The notes: generated from the sequence alone by a model not told the origin. A DNA stretch of 64,000 nucleotides from Homalodisca vitripennis (GCF_021130785.1 NW_025778916.1:1-64000), one strand, 5' to 3'. Shown: positions 24,986-38,119, counted from the first letter of the stretch. Translations and numbers: made by a program.

Positions 24986-26103
24986 CGGTCAAAGTTGGTA
25001 ACAACTGTAGAGTTTATTTTGTGGAATGCTCGATATTTTGTTATTATAGACATCGTTCGTAATTGATTTGCCACTCGTTGTCATGGATTTTTAAAAATGA
25101 TTACAATAATTCAATCACTCTAAGTGATTCCTACTTTGGGTAAAAATGAATCACATTAGTTTTAAATACCACTGGACTTTTACTATAATTAATGATTTAT
25201 TAATAACCTATAATTACATTTTAGTGTGGATTTTCTTGAAAACAGGGCAATGCAGACCAAAATTTTGAAAATGAAGTAATTTTTACTTTAATCAATTACA
25301 CGAGTTTTCATTCCAAGAAATATCAATCAGAATTGATAAAAACTGTTTATACTTATTTAAGCTTGCAATATGTGCAATGTCCTGCTGTGATACTACCACA
25401 CGCAACGAATGCTTAAAGGTGTAAAACCATTGCAGGTCTTTTCTCCTTTTAGATAAAACAAATTAAGATCTATCTTGAAATGTGATTACTTAAAACGTCT
25501 CTTGAAATACTGAGTTGCCTGTAATTTGCAGCAACATAATAAAAGGTTATTGTAAGTGTAAAGAAAGATTATCTAAATTATTACTGTATATTTTTTAAAT
25601 GTTATAAGGCATATGACACTTTTCTACAAAACAATTTATATATAAAAAAATAAATAAAACATTATGATGATTATAATTAATTATCTTCCATGAGTTTTTA
25701 TTACAAACTATAAGGTCTTCAGAAAGATTTAAGTTTAAACGTTAATCTTATGGAGCTAAAAATAAGATGCATGTCAGTACAGCCAGTATTATATACGATT
25801 TTGCTATGTAATATTCAAATCGTAAACATATATTTATTAACTTCAATTGTTTGCCAATTTAGATATATAAGTAATATTTTATATTTTGAGAAAAATTAAT
25901 GCTCTTAATTTAATACATTTCATTTTTTAAGGTACAGTCGTGAAATTCTATCAACGTTGTTTTTGCTTTGTTTTAGTTTATGTTTTTTTCCAAGAGAGAT
26001 ATGAGTGTTTAAATGTTATGCTTGTATCTCAACTCTTCCACTGTTTTTTTTCTGACAAAAAAAAAACTGAAAACCGTTTCTGGACTTTGCTTATGTTGCG
26101 GGA

Positions 26104-26749
26104 AAGTCTTTGCCTATACTCAGACATTTCCTTATTTACTATGCCGCATCTAATAGATGTATGATATTTTTATGCTGGATAGAGAATTTCACGTTCTAAA
26201 AATACAATATAAAAATTAGGGCAGAATTTTTAAAGTCGAATTAAATTTAAACATATTTTTTAATCATAAGCTTCGAAATAGAGAACTTAAGTGAAATAAC
26301 TAAAGAAGCCAGTGATTTTGTTCAGTTTAATTCTACGTAGAGGAAAATACACAAGACTAGAAGTGGAGCTCCACTAAATGGCACTGTTTTTATTTTACTA
26401 ATCCCTTCGTCATGAATGTATGGTGAATCAAGATTTCGGTATTCACTTCATGGCATAAGAGATATTGTGCCGTATAACATTTTTGTTGGCCTTATAATAA
26501 CAATTGTTTATACTCCCCGTTACAGTAAATATTCAGTAATATAAATTTATAAATTATTATAATTACCATAACATTTAACACTAAGACGTAGGTAAGTTTA
26601 TAAACTCTAAACATAAAAATAAAGTATTTGAGTACAAATTATATCATGAATTTCAAGAGAAAAAGCTGATATAAATTGTAAGCATTTCAAAACCAAAATT
26701 TTATGTAAGGAGTTTTAACAAAACAAAAGTTATTTTTTTTGGGTTGGAA
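26104..26749 (+). repeat. Dispersed repeat, family B, copy 2, inserted in the palindrome's left arm
   Basis: Present in the left arm and absent from the right. It carries the 'gaacttaagtgaaataacta' block and the 'tggagctcc...aatggcac...cccttcgtca' block of family B. The bases at its edges, 'gttgcggg' at the left and 'tattgcgga' at the right, are similar and may be a target duplication. It thus inserted after the inverted duplication formed. Confidence 0.55.
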
Positions 26750-26810
26750 TTGTATTGCGGAGAAATAAAATGTATATATACATACGAGAAAATTCAAAAA
26801 TCTACAGAGG

Positions 26811-26812
<2 letters not shown>

Positions 26813-26879
<67 letters not shown>
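26813..26879. repeat. (TA)n microsatellite in the palindrome loop
   Basis: About 33 uninterrupted TA units. Open frames here on both strands (Ile-Tyr repeats) are artefacts of the dinucleotide array. Confidence 0.95.
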
Positions 26880-26887
<8 letters not shown>

Positions 26888-28170
26888 CGCAAACACGTCG
26901 CAGTAAATTGGATAGCTTTGACAACACTCTCAATTGAAAATTTTATTGGATTGCTGCAGAGGAATCTAATTTCCATGTGAGATGTCACTAGAATTTCTTC
27001 TTCCCTTTGTTTATTTCTCCGCAATACAAGCAAAGTCCAGAAACGGTTTTCTGTTTTTTTTTGTTGTCAGAAAAAAAAACAGTGGAAGAGTTGAGATACA
27101 AGCATAACATTTAACACTCATATCTCTCTTGGAAAAAAAACATAAACTAAAACAAAGCAAAAACAACGTTGATAGAATTTCACGACTGTACCTTAAAAAA
27201 TGAAATGTATTAAATTAAGAGCATTAATTTTTCTCAAAATATAAAATATTACTTATATATCTAAATTGGCAAACAATTGAAGTTAATAAATATATGTTTA
27301 CGATTAGATATTACATAGCAAAATCGTATACAATACTGGCTGTACTGGCATGCATCTTATTTTTAGCTCCATAAGATTAACGTTAAACTTAAATCTTTCT
27401 GAAGACCTTATAGTTTGTATAAAACTCATGGAAGATAATTAATTATAATCATCATAATGTTTTATTTATTTTTTATATATAATTGTTTGTAGAAAAGTGT
27501 CATATGCCTTATAACATTTAAAATATACAGTAATAATTTAGATAATCTTTCTTTACACTTACAATAACCTTTATTATGTTGCTGCAAATTACAGGCAACT
27601 CAGTATTTCAAGAGACGTTTTAAGTAATCACATTTCAAGATAGATCTTAATTTGTTTTATCTAAAGGAGAAAAGACCTGCAATGGTTTTACACCTTTAAG
27701 CATTCGTTGCGTGTGGTAGTATCACAGCAGGACATTGCACATATTGCAAGCTTAAATAAGTATAACAGTTTTATCAATTCTGATTGATATTTCTTGGAAT
27801 GAAAACTCGTGTAATTGATTAAAGTAAAATTACTTCATTTTCAAAATTTTGGTCTGCATTGCCCTGTTTTCAAGAAAATCCACACTAAAATGTAATTATA
27901 GGTTATTAATAAATCATTAATTATAGTAAAAGTCCAGTGGTATTAAAACTAATGTGATTCATTTTTACCCAAAGTAGGAATCACTTAGAGTGATTGAATT
28001 ATTGTAATCATTTTTAAAAATCCATGACAACGAGTGGCAAATCAATTACGAACGATGTCTATAATAACAAAATATCGAGCATTCCAAAATAAACTCTACA
28101 GTTGTTACCAACTTTGACCGTTGAATAGTAAAGTAACACTCCAAAAAGTTTTTGCGCACAATTCTACAGA

Positions 28171-29367
28171 ATGCAGGTTTTTTCAAAAGAAGCAATTTTA
28201 ACGAGCCAACTTTTTGGAGGATTGTTTTTGATAAATTTTTCTGTGCCAAACGAAGGTCAAGAATTGAGATTTTCCCCGTCATGGTTCACATGGAGTTTGG
28301 TCTCTACAGCAGCTCAAGCGACTCTCCCGTGTTATTGGGTGTATCTCGAATACTTAAATACACGGTCCACCTTGCCCTCTTATTGGAACACTAATACTAC
28401 CACTACTACAATGATTCTGGAGTATACCTGTTTGTCATTGACATCAGTCGTTGTCTTTGTCACCAATATCAGAAAATATCAGTGCTTTGTCAACTTCCAC
28501 AAAATTGTGGAGAGTGTCTAGGACACTTGGAGTGATATTAGATACCAGCCACCAAAATCCAAAATAAACATAAGAATCTTAGTAACCTACGTTGTCACTG
28601 CAGTGCTTGTTACGTACGATGTAGCTACTTGAGGAATAAGTACAATAAACCATTATGAAAATCGAGTAATGATTTCCATATGTTATGCGTCTTACTTAAA
28701 TACTATGTTTCGATTGACTTCTACATTCGTTACTTTTACCGAAGTTACTCAATATTTGTCTAAGAGTTTTAAATATATCAGCATCAGGATCGAGCAGGAA
28801 CTAGCCCACCAGTATTTCGGACGACTAATGGAAAATCAGTATATGCCATATATTGAAATATCACAAATTTCTAACTCAAAAAAGTGTGAGGTGGAATCTC
28901 TTATGGACATCTACTGGCTGCTGGTTGATGCTGTACACGAGGCGAATGCCTTCTATTGCATTCTGATAATGGCCACAACCTCATATTTGTTCTTCAGTAT
29001 CGTAATCAACCTATACTATGCTGTTCTAACTTATGAGTCAGGTAACAATATAAAGTCTATATTTGAGTTAATCTGGGCTTTGGCTAGTGTTAGTTACATG
29101 GTGGTGATGGTTCGATCTGCTGCTGATGTCACTAAGTCAGCTGACAAGACGACGATGACGATCTGCAAGACGATCCATAGGGATATTGATACTGCTATGA
29201 GGACACAGTTGGAGAGATTCCTTCTACAAGTATCTCACGACAGACCTTCATTTTGTGCACTGCAACTCTTCAAACTTAAAAGCGATATCCTAACTAAGGT
29301 GGCAGGAGCAGTGACCACCTATTTGGTAATTCTGCTTCAGTTTCAGAATCAGGACGAGGAAATTTAA
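28171..29367 (+). pseudogene. Gr-4: gustatory-receptor-like gene with two in-frame stops
   Basis: Full-length copy in one frame from ATG at 28171. It has a QLFGGLFL-type N-terminus, seven hydrophobic segments and the TYLVILLQF signature just before the end at 29367. TAG at 28519-28521 replaces the Glu codon seen in Gr-6, and TGA at 28630-28632 replaces Trp. The downstream part from 28669 is open for 232 codons. Intronless like its relatives. Both stops are shared with Gr-3 in the other arm. Apart from the stops the reading frame is undamaged over 1.2 kb, which is notable for a pseudogene old enough to have been duplicated. Confidence 0.8.
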
Positions 29368-30151
29368 ACTCGAATGTCGTCTGAGTTTATGTGCAATATA
29401 ATTGCTGTTTTTGAATCTAAAATAACTGTTATAGCTACTTGTTTTGTGTACACAAAAATCAATGACACACAAAGTGATATTTTTGAAAAGAAATTTAAGC
29501 CTTATAGAATAAGAATGTTTTCATGATATGTAATTAAATTTTGTGTATTCTAAAAACTTTGAATTTAACTTGTTTTGGTATGTCCTCTAGTGATAATTTC
29601 ATGTTTTTGGTTACATGTTTGGCACTTTATAAAACCACTGTTGCAAAGATATAAATTTTAGAAATTAAGCAATTTTTTAAAAATGAAAAGAATTAAGCTT
29701 GAAAGCATGTTACGTTCTTACTTTTAACTTAGAAAACATTAGCTTAATTAGGAGACACCTACACCCTTTTCTCTGTCCGTTCTAAGATTTCCAATCATTG
29801 GTTACTGTATTTAAAGTTTTTATAAGTTTAAATCAGCGGAATAACCTCGGTTGATAGTATTTTTTTTCTTTTTTTACATTTATTACATAGATAGATGTCA
29901 AACGACAAAAGAACTAAGGCATTACAACAATGGATGTAAAAAATTAAATTTTTGTTGTATATTCAGTTTTTCATTTAATAGAAGTAAACATTTTTATTAT
30001 AAATATTCTACTTTTACTTCTGAAAGAGTTTTGATTTTAAATTTGAGATATTTGTATGACTATTATACATTTAAGATATTTTTTCTTTACATTAACCTTC
30101 TTGAAATCGGTGTTAAATATTTATATTGCATAAAATATATAAAACACTATA

Positions 30152-30152
<1 letters not shown>
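29368..30152 (+). repeat. Duplicated 3' flank of Gr-4
   Basis: Aligns in patches with the reverse complement of about 2000-2850 behind Gr-1, including the 'aacttagaaaacattagctta' neighbourhood and 'aagaactaaggcatt'. No gene is seen. Confidence 0.6.

Positions 30153-30194
<42 letters not shown>
30153..30194. repeat. (TA)n microsatellite
   Basis: Uninterrupted TA array. It sits at roughly the same distance behind Gr-4 as the compound array does behind Gr-1. Confidence 0.95.
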
Positions 30195-30198
<4 letters not shown>

Positions 30199-30204
30199 AC
30201 AATT

Positions 30205-30460
30205 TCTTCTATATTGTAGTTTCTGGACAGTAAAAATGAAGTAAAGTCGTAGTAGCGTATCAATCGATGTACAAATAAGGCCTTACGTAGGAGGTTAAGG
30301 TCCTCTTGTAAAAGTAACATTTATGGGCATTTACCAATTATACTGCATGGTATTTTGTATATACAAAATTCAGATACGGGGATACTACTAAAATAGTATT
30401 CAAACTTGTCTAATTTCAAATTCTCTATATTATTCCAAATTTAAACTATATTAGATATGT
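30205..30460 (+). repeat. Dispersed repeat, family A, copy 2
   Basis: Aligns with 105-360 in the same orientation, starting 'ggacagtaaaaatgaagtaa' and running through 'gtaacatttatgggcattta' to 'tattccaaatt'. Non-coding, unclassified. Confidence 0.55.
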
Positions 30461-32199
30461 AATAATAAAATGTTTCCAAAAACGGCTAAGAATATTTGAA
30501 TGTTGTTTTCCAGGGAAGGTAATTTTCATGAATATGACATCCCCTATTTCAAATAAAATAACTGCATTATTTATTTTGGGAAGATGACTAAGAATATATT
30601 GTTAAGAAATTCATACAGATGGTATCTCTCACAATAGAACTTAAAAGTGAATGGAGATGGCTTAGATATTCTTTAAGACGATATCAACAAAATAATTTGA
30701 GACCTAATTGGGCTCCTAATTATGGTAACTATTAAGCTATTTCTTACGCAAAAATTAAAGGATATAAAATATCCCATAGCAGTAAAAATGTTTACTAATG
30801 CCCTAAGAACTATCAAAACTTCCGTTCATGTTCTAAACTTAGGATATTGCCATGATTATATAACACTACAGTAAAAAAATTGATCCAGCTTACAGACAGT
30901 ATTATTATTTATTATATGACAACCATGAGTACTTTAGTACTCAAACACTGCATCCAAGTACTCAAATTCTTCCACACTAAGCATTTTAGGAAACACCGTA
31001 GGGATAGGAGAAAAAACTTACAATTTAAAAGATTTTATAGAGATTTTCGTATGTAACCAAGTACAAAATACCATCTTTCATCCTCCTTACCACCAAATAC
31101 AAGTATAACTATACAATTGGGGCTTTCAATTGAGTATTTGTTAATCTCTATAACTCATCTCCACCCAAAATCTTTAGGTAATTAATGAAATATTGTTATA
31201 AATACTTCGATTTATACTGAAGGGTAATAATTCTTTGGTACACAAAGTGTAAGGGCACACACTCATCTGTCACTCAGGCAATGATTGTTAATTTCTTTCT
31301 GTTAATAGCCCTTGCTTTTCTATAAAATCATTTTGCGTCTTTATTTTTTTTGCCCTGTAGTTATAGGTCAATAAATGTACTGTTTAGCCGCTAGCTACCA
31401 TTTTGTTATTTGGATGACAAATTATTATATTTAGATCAGTATAGTTATAACAAAAAAAGACTCCAATAATTTTTAAATCTTAATGCCTATTAACATAGTA
31501 ATTTTCTCTACAAAACTCTTGAATGGTGAAGTGAGCAGTCACCACACCATGTGAATTTAAATGAAATATATAAACCTTTCCTTGGATTAAATAGTCATAA
31601 CAAAGCTGGTCAAGCCGCTTTACATTTTTCAAATATACTGAAAGAAATCATTCAATAAATAAGTAATTTTTTTCTTCTGGAATAAAATAAGATGTAAAAT
31701 CAGCAATGTATGCCATAAAGTCTTGTACGGTATGCAGTGATCGAATTTCAATTCAAATGATAAAATCCTAGAGTCCGTATGACCTAGGGGCTATTACAAA
31801 TGTCATCAATGAACCTCTTGCTAGCAATTTAATTACCTAGGCTGAAAAATATTTATTGATCGCCTATTCCAAAGCCTGCATCCTCGAAAAGTGTGCATCA
31901 ACTAAGATATGCACCTACAATTTTTTCAGAATAAATTGTCATTAGCCTAGTAAAAACTTTCTTGAACGAAGAGAACATTTTCCAAAAATGCAATCAAATT
32001 TTTCAAAAGTCCACAGTACCTGTACTATTTAATGTCCTACTGTAAGCAAGAGTAATAGAACATTGCATCTATTAATTTTAGTCTTATCTAACGAAAAGCC
32101 GTTTTTATCTTAGTAGTAGTAGTAGTAAGTTTAGTTAGTAATTTTAAACTTTCTCCAAACATTTCTAACTATTGGTTATTCAATTTTGTTGCCTAAAAT
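30461..32199. other. AT-rich intergenic DNA, nothing recognised
   Basis: No gene or second repeat copy recognised. A short AGT trinucleotide run lies at about 32112-32127. Confidence 0.5.
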
Positions 32200-32219
32200 G
32201 CACTTCCATGGATTTCATA

Positions 32220-32470
32220 AAAATTCAGTCGAATGTGTTAGATCGTATATAAATGATAGTGCACAGATCGTAAGGCTAGGGAGTGAGACGTACCCCTCTG
32301 ATCAAAACGGTGAGCGTGCCTCATGGTTGTTGCCTTGAGTCTTTGCTATTCATCCTGATACTTTTGATTTCCCCAGTTTTGTGTAAATTTCTGCAGATCA
32401 TTTGTATGCTGATGTTCGTCAGTTACACTTGTCTTATGAAACTAGCTGAAGACTTTGTAAGAAACTTGTA
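32220..32470 (+). pseudogene. Decayed reverse transcriptase fragment
   Basis: The frame at 32247 onwards reads RSYINDSAQIVRLGSE, then after stops and drift HLYADVRQLHLSYE. Order and spacing fit an RT palm domain from the fingers side to the catalytic YADD box, here degraded to YADV. Only about 80 codons remain, with at least two stops. The LINE clade is not determinable. Confidence 0.5.
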
Positions 32471-33189
32471 CTAACTATTATAGAATATTCGAGCATGTTT
32501 TTATTACATTTACCTATATCAATTTAAACCAGAATTTTGTAATGAAAAAATAGTGTTATTGTTGAGCACTTTTTAATCTAATCAAGGAACTACTAGTTCA
32601 AAACTGCAAGTTTTGTAGGAAATCGTAGAATTCATTTGCAAGAACACAATTTTATTATAGTTAAAACTTAAGGCAAAATAAATTGTATACAAATAAAAAA
32701 ATTGCAATTCCAGTCTTCCAATGTAGTGTAAGGGCGTCATATGACATCTGAAAAATAAAACATATGACGTACTAATATAAATTATTAATCAATAATAAAT
32801 AAATAAAAATACCTTTCACTATAGTACACTGTTTAACAGAGCAACATAATAAGTCCTAATTCTAGGAAACTATTCTATAGTTAACATATTCTATTCTATC
32901 TTTAACTAATTTAAATCTGATTGGAAAAAACAAAAGTCACTTCCAACTAGATATTACACAATCCTTAGCTTTAGATCTAAAACTAAATACAGATTTTAAG
33001 GTCCTTAAGCCTTCCAGTCTTAATCTGGAGGAGTAAATCTCACTATCCTGGGGGCCTATGCTGCGTGACCTCTGGTCTTAAATTGTGTTTCCCTCACAAT
33101 CATTCCATTGTCTAACACAGACTACAAATCTTTATATGGGATTTTTCGCTCCGAAAGTTTCGGTAAAGTTTGGACCTGTTGATGTGCGG

Positions 33190-33920
33190 CTGGAATTGGG
33201 GCTGCAGATGTACAGTACTTTTGGTTTAAGTACAGTAAACAAGGTTGAAAATAAAGTAATGATTTCAATATTTTATGTTTCTCACTTAACCACCATATTT
33301 CGATTTACTTCTACATTTGTTAATTTCACCGAATTCACTCAATATTAACCAAAAATGTTTCAAATGCATCAACATCAGGATCGAGCAGAAACTAGCTTGG
33401 AAATGTTTCGGACGACTAAAGGAAAATCAGTATGTGCCATATATTGAAATGTCCCAACAAAGTTTCAACTAACAAAAGTGTAAGGTGAGAACTCTGTTGA
33501 ACATCTACTGGTTGCTGGTTGATGCTATACACCAGGCGAGTGCCTTCTATTGCGATCAGATGATGGCCACTACCTCATATTTGTTTCTCAGTATAGTGTT
33601 CTACCTATACTATGCCGTCTTGATTTATGAGCCAGGTGACTACATAGAGTTTATATTATCATTTACTTGGGTTTTGGCTAGCATTAGTTACACGGTGGTG
33701 ATGGTTCGATTTGCCGCTGACGTCACTAAGTCAGCTGACAAGACTATGATAACGATCTAAAAGAAGATCCATAAGAATATTGACCTTGCTCTGAGGTCAC
33801 AGTTGGAGAGCTCCTTCTACTAGTAACCAACGATAGACCGATATTTTGTGCTCTGCACCTCTTTAAAATCAATAACTATATCCTAAAGAAGATGACATAT
33901 TTAAATTTATATAGTAAATT
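33190..33920 (+). pseudogene. Gr-5: 5'-truncated, heavily decayed gustatory-receptor-like fragment
   Basis: Begins inside the receptor at the VNKVENKVMIS segment. It breaks by frameshift after TEFTQY, resumes with NIYWLLVDAIHQASAFYCDQ and ADVTKSADKTMITI, then has stops and frame changes. The end reads FCALHLFKI-like residues and then stops short of the TYhhhhhQF signature. It lacks both the N-terminal half and the final helix. This is the most degraded of the six copies. Nothing upstream (33000-33190) matches the other receptors. Confidence 0.75.
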
Positions 33921-36505
33921 ATATTTTTAAAATATGCATTACAATACCTACTGACTAAGCACTTTATACTATATTTCCTACATTGCACATTTAAAAGTTA
34001 CTACAACTTTTAATTTTCTTATCTGTGGTCAACGGAGGAAAGTTTGAACTAAGAAGTTTTATTACTATCTATAAAAATTTTTCAATAATGGGTCAATGAA
34101 TTAAAAATATATTTGTGCTGTCATAAAACGATATTTACATAGAACAGTTAATTAAATTTAAGAGGCTCTTAGTGAATACTATATTTTTGCTGTAAAGCAA
34201 CCGCTATGAATAGCCAGGAGAGATTTTTAAAATAAGAATAGGCCTATTTGTCAACAAGGAACCATAAGGATGTCCATATAAAATTTCAGTACAATTGCTC
34301 CACTAGTATTTATGTGATTTGAGTAACACGCATGATCACATACACGAGCGCGTATTAGGTTTGATCTAGGGCCTCATTTGCGCTCTCGTACAAACTCATA
34401 TGAACATTCAGGCAAATCCATTAATTTTCAAATAAAATTATGGATAAATTTACAATACAAACAAGAATAACTCATTTACTCATCCTCGTAACTAAAGGTA
34501 TGTGCAAGCATCCTGGCCTGAATAATGGCAACATTAACTACAGAAAAATGCTGAAAATACTCAAAAAGTGCTCGACAGAAAATGAAACGTACTATAACTA
34601 CGTCTGAGGGCTTTGGAGTTAGCTTTTCATGGCTTTCCTTGTATACAAAACCTTATATACATCCAGTTTATAAACTAAACGACGAATCTATGAAATATAT
34701 GGTGTTTATAGGCAATTAATACAGAATTTCCACCTTCGTCTACTGATCTAAGAGGGCGTCTTAATTTAATTCATTTTACCGACTTACTTAAAGTCATACA
34801 AGTACAATTTATACTGCAATAACAGTTTATGTGATTTATTTATACTGTAATTAAACAATGAAAAAATACACAATCATTTACTTTATTTTTACGCACTCAG
34901 GCGTTGTACAACGGAATAAATTAAATCCACGTAAACGTTTAACAGTTTACACGTAGTTTCTTCGAACAAATGCACTGTACTATGTTTATTACAAATACGT
35001 CATCATAAAAGTAATCAGTTTTGGACAACTCGTTATGTTATAGCACTTATATTATTAATTTAATGTTATTAATATTTCATGTTCACTGAGTATTATATTA
35101 ATAAAAGCTTACTTGTATTTTTGTTACCCTGTATAAGTGCTGGAATAAATCAATAAAATGCATAGTTAAGTCTAATGAAACAAGTCTTATTCTGTAATGC
35201 AACAGTTAAAATTACAAACAAATAATAATAATAACAACTAATAGTATTCAAAAAGTAAATGTTTATAAATAATCCCAATCTTAAAATTATTCCGCTTCTA
35301 ATATTTAGAAGTGCATTTTATCAATTAAGGAACAATAGTTGTATTTAAAAAAGTAAAAACACACACCTAGATTCTTTAATAGTATTAATCAATTAGCTAC
35401 TGTACTTATCACTTATGCATAAAATGAATATATTCATATAAAAATGGCAAATTTGAGTGTAAGAAATTCTAAATTTTACTAACAAATAAAAATATTATGT
35501 TTTGTATTCTGTAGGGTTGTTTCTCAGAAGTAGTGTAACTATTACTAAATAAAATAAACATTTTATTCATTGCTGTTGTAAATTTCAATTCTGTTTCATA
35601 TACTTAGCTCCTTTGCAATTACATATTTAAAATAAAATTATCAGTAATAATGGTATATAAACATTAAACCTATTATCAAAAGATTTATTAGTGCTTTTAC
35701 ATTATACTATTTTTAAATACGAGACTGTGGTTCAAAGTTTTATAATAAACCTGGTTTCCACGTATTTATTTAGTATTAGCACGAACCTGTTCCAATCTTC
35801 TGAGTTTCTTATTGTGAGTGATTATTACTTGTACAATGGTTTTACATATTTTTCCTTTCCGGTTATAATTCTCTCAAATGTTTTACATGCAACTACTTTG
35901 AGATTTTGGGTTAAAAATATAAAAATTGCTATCATAATTATATATACATATAATCTCGAACAAAGGTAGTATCAGTTAACAATCACTTTAGTTCAGTCCT
36001 GAGGCTAAAGATTTAATTCTAGTAATACAAGTTTTAGTATCAATTCAACAATAAACATTTATGAAATGCTATACATCACCAAGCATGTTAAAGCTAACTT
36101 GATAAGAAATATATGAGACATTTATTCCATTTAAATAAGACTAATATAGTGTCTCACATTTAACAAACTACGGCTAAGAATGCTTTTCATTTGGACTGTG
36201 TCATATATTTCCCGGCTCGAGCCTAGTAAGTCATGGTGGTGATTATTTTCTCGGTGGATTCTTTGACACAGTTTCTTTTCTATGCTCGATATACAGCAGG
36301 CGTAATGCATTTTGGTGTCAATCTTAGTGCCTAACGCAACACTTTGCCTAACACGCCACCTTCCTCTCTTGTTGTTTCTTTTGAGCTTCGACATTGGCGA
36401 GGACCAGTCGACGTACATTACGCCACTTCCAGCTACCGCAGAAGATCTAACTTCTAAAGATATGACCATGTAAATCGTGTGGTTTGACAGCACCCAATTT
36501 AATAG
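33921..36505. other. AT-rich intergenic DNA, nothing recognised
   Basis: No reading frame of note. About 34200-34420 is less AT-rich and phrased like a dispersed repeat ('aaaatttcagtacaattgct'), but it has no second copy here. Confidence 0.45.
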
Positions 36506-36509
36506 CACC

Positions 36510-36832
36510 CAAACAGGTATTCGTGTCACAGCATCTAAAATTTAACTGTCTACTTAAGTTAGATTCTTATAGTTCATAATTTTATAGTACATAATAATAC
36601 AGCACCTAAACAAAAGGCCGAGACTAGCATGGCACCTTCGGAATTGTACGAGGGTTTTACATGCCGTAGTGTCACAGCACATAAAACCAATAGGTGGGGT
36701 TCGTTGAAGGGATAGTCGGCTATCACTTTTAGGCTTGTTTCTTAGGGTGCAATGTACAGGGCTGATCAGCGAAATTGTAACAAAAGAGTGTGGGGCAGAG
36801 CCGAGCAGGTAATGATTCGGGTCAATGTTTAG
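36510..36832 (-). repeat. Dispersed or inverted repeat R-A, copy 1
   Basis: On the minus strand it matches 47097-47440: 'agtgatagccgact', then 'ggtgctgtattat', then 'tgtgac..aata.ctgttt.gg(t/c)gctat'. It abuts the R1 fragment. Together with R-B it forms an inverted pair with the 46.6-47.4 kb region. Class unknown. Confidence 0.6.
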
Positions 36833-36837
36833 ATGAC

Positions 36838-37793
36838 GAGCCACGGACGTGCTGGCGGTCGCCAAGACCGAGATATTTATGCTCACTCGACGGAGAATCC
36901 CCACTCTGATCTCTATGAATGTGGGGATGTCGAGGTTTGGACAAAGACTGCGGCGAAGTAACCTACCTATGTGTGTTACTCGACTGCCGTCTTCGGTATT
37001 GGGAGCACATTCAGGTGGTGTGCAACAAAGCCTCTGAGGTGGTTATATCTCTCGGCAGGCTGATGGCTAACGTAGGTAGCCTTAGGTCAAGTAAGAGACG
37101 CCTCCTCATGTCTACTGTAAACTCAATACTTCTGTATGGCGCAGAGGTTTGGGCGGGTGTCATGAGGATAAGACAACAGAGTAAAAGGCTTTTTTCGGTA
37201 CAGAGAACAGCACTTAGGATCGCCTGCGCCTATCGCACCGTTTCCGGTTCGGCCGTGGTGGTCGTGGCTGGGGTGATTCCTATTGATCTGCTGGCCATCG
37301 AGAGACAGACCGTCTTTCGGGAGGCTGCCGAGCGGGGTAGAGAGGATGCCTTGGCTGCTGCGAGGGTAGATACTCTGCAGGTTTAGCAGCGGGGGTAGAC
37401 GGAAGGATCGGACGGTCGCTGGACATTCCGTCTCATTCGAGAGCTTGAACCCTGGATAGATCGTGGCCACGGGGAGATAGATTTCTACCTGTGTCAGTTC
37501 CTGACGGGGCACAGTTACTTTAGAAAGTAGTTCTACAGGATTGGAAAAGTCAGGTCACCTCGGTGTGCTTATTGCCCGGAGGAGGATGATGATGTTCACC
37601 ACACCTTCTTCGCTTGCGGGCGCTTTACCGAGGCCAGGCGAACGCTCGCCACCACAGTTGACGATGTTTAGGCAGACTCTATTCTAGAGCTGATGCTGCA
37701 GAGTGAGGACGCAGGTAATGCAGTCACCACTCATGTACATGCGATCCTTCATCACAAGCGTGAAGACGGATGCCTGGCTGACCCCTAGCTTCC
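36838..37793 (+). pseudogene. R1-type LINE fragment: end of RT and C-terminal zinc-knuckle region
   Basis: Starts with RT residues AKTEIFMLTRRRIPTLI, changes frame, and continues with YLCVLLDCRLRYWEHIQVV, SSKRRLLMSTVNSILLYGAE and ALRIACAYRTVSGSA. After another frame change comes WTFRLIRELEPWIDRG, then the C-terminal CCHC-type box (CAYC, HHTFFAC). This order is that of R1-clade elements, which normally insert in 28S rRNA genes; none is present here. Stops occur at the LQV* break, at 'FRK*' and at 'DDV*'. The fragment lacks the endonuclease and most of the RT. It stands out by its higher GC content. Confidence 0.75.
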
Positions 37794-38119
37794 GAAACAA
37801 GTACTTTTGTCCTGGATGGGACATAAGACACACGGACCAGGCAAGATGTCATCCGAAAGGGTTCCAGCGTTTGCCCTCCTGCGCAAATGCATTCCCCGTA
37901 CGTAAAAAAAGAGCCGAGGAGTTCCGACTAACATCGACAAACCCCTACAATCTGCGAGTCGGTATGGGAAATCGGAACGCTTTTGATTTACTTGAAATGC
38001 TTACCGAGAGTAAATGAATTAGTATATTCAGATACTATAAGAATAGTGATAAGGTGATAATGTAATACGAGTAATATACAATTACATTTGCCGTTAAAGT
38101 TATTAACTTTTGTATTGGC

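Larger units (their letters stand above)
24396..28706. repeat. Large inverted duplication carrying Gr-3 and Gr-4
   Basis: The left arm is 24396-26103 plus 26750-26769. The right arm is 27010-28706. The arms match base for base over long stretches with scattered substitutions and single-base indels. The left arm is interrupted by a 646 bp family B repeat (26104-26749). The symmetric 20-mer TTGTATTGCGGAGAAATAAA at 26750-26769 is inverted at 27010-27029 and closes the arms. The remaining loop of about 240 bp is mostly (TA)n. The two receptor copies lie head to head. Confidence 0.8.

Noticed and set aside
26750..27029. A MITE with 20 bp perfect terminal inverted repeats around a (TA)n core
   Set aside because: The same 20-mers are explained as the innermost part of the large Gr-3/Gr-4 palindrome once the 646 bp family B insertion in the left arm is removed; no target duplication flanks them.
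26687..27033. Overlapping open frames with Ile-Tyr repeats on both strands
   Set aside because: They are translations of the (TA)n microsatellite. The same applies to frames at 1853-2191, 1906-2169 and 29851-30219.
36131..36904. Two minus-strand open frames of 116-132 codons
   Set aside because: They overlap dispersed repeat R-A or its flank and have no recognisable motif. One resembles a frame in R-A copy 2 only because the DNA is related.
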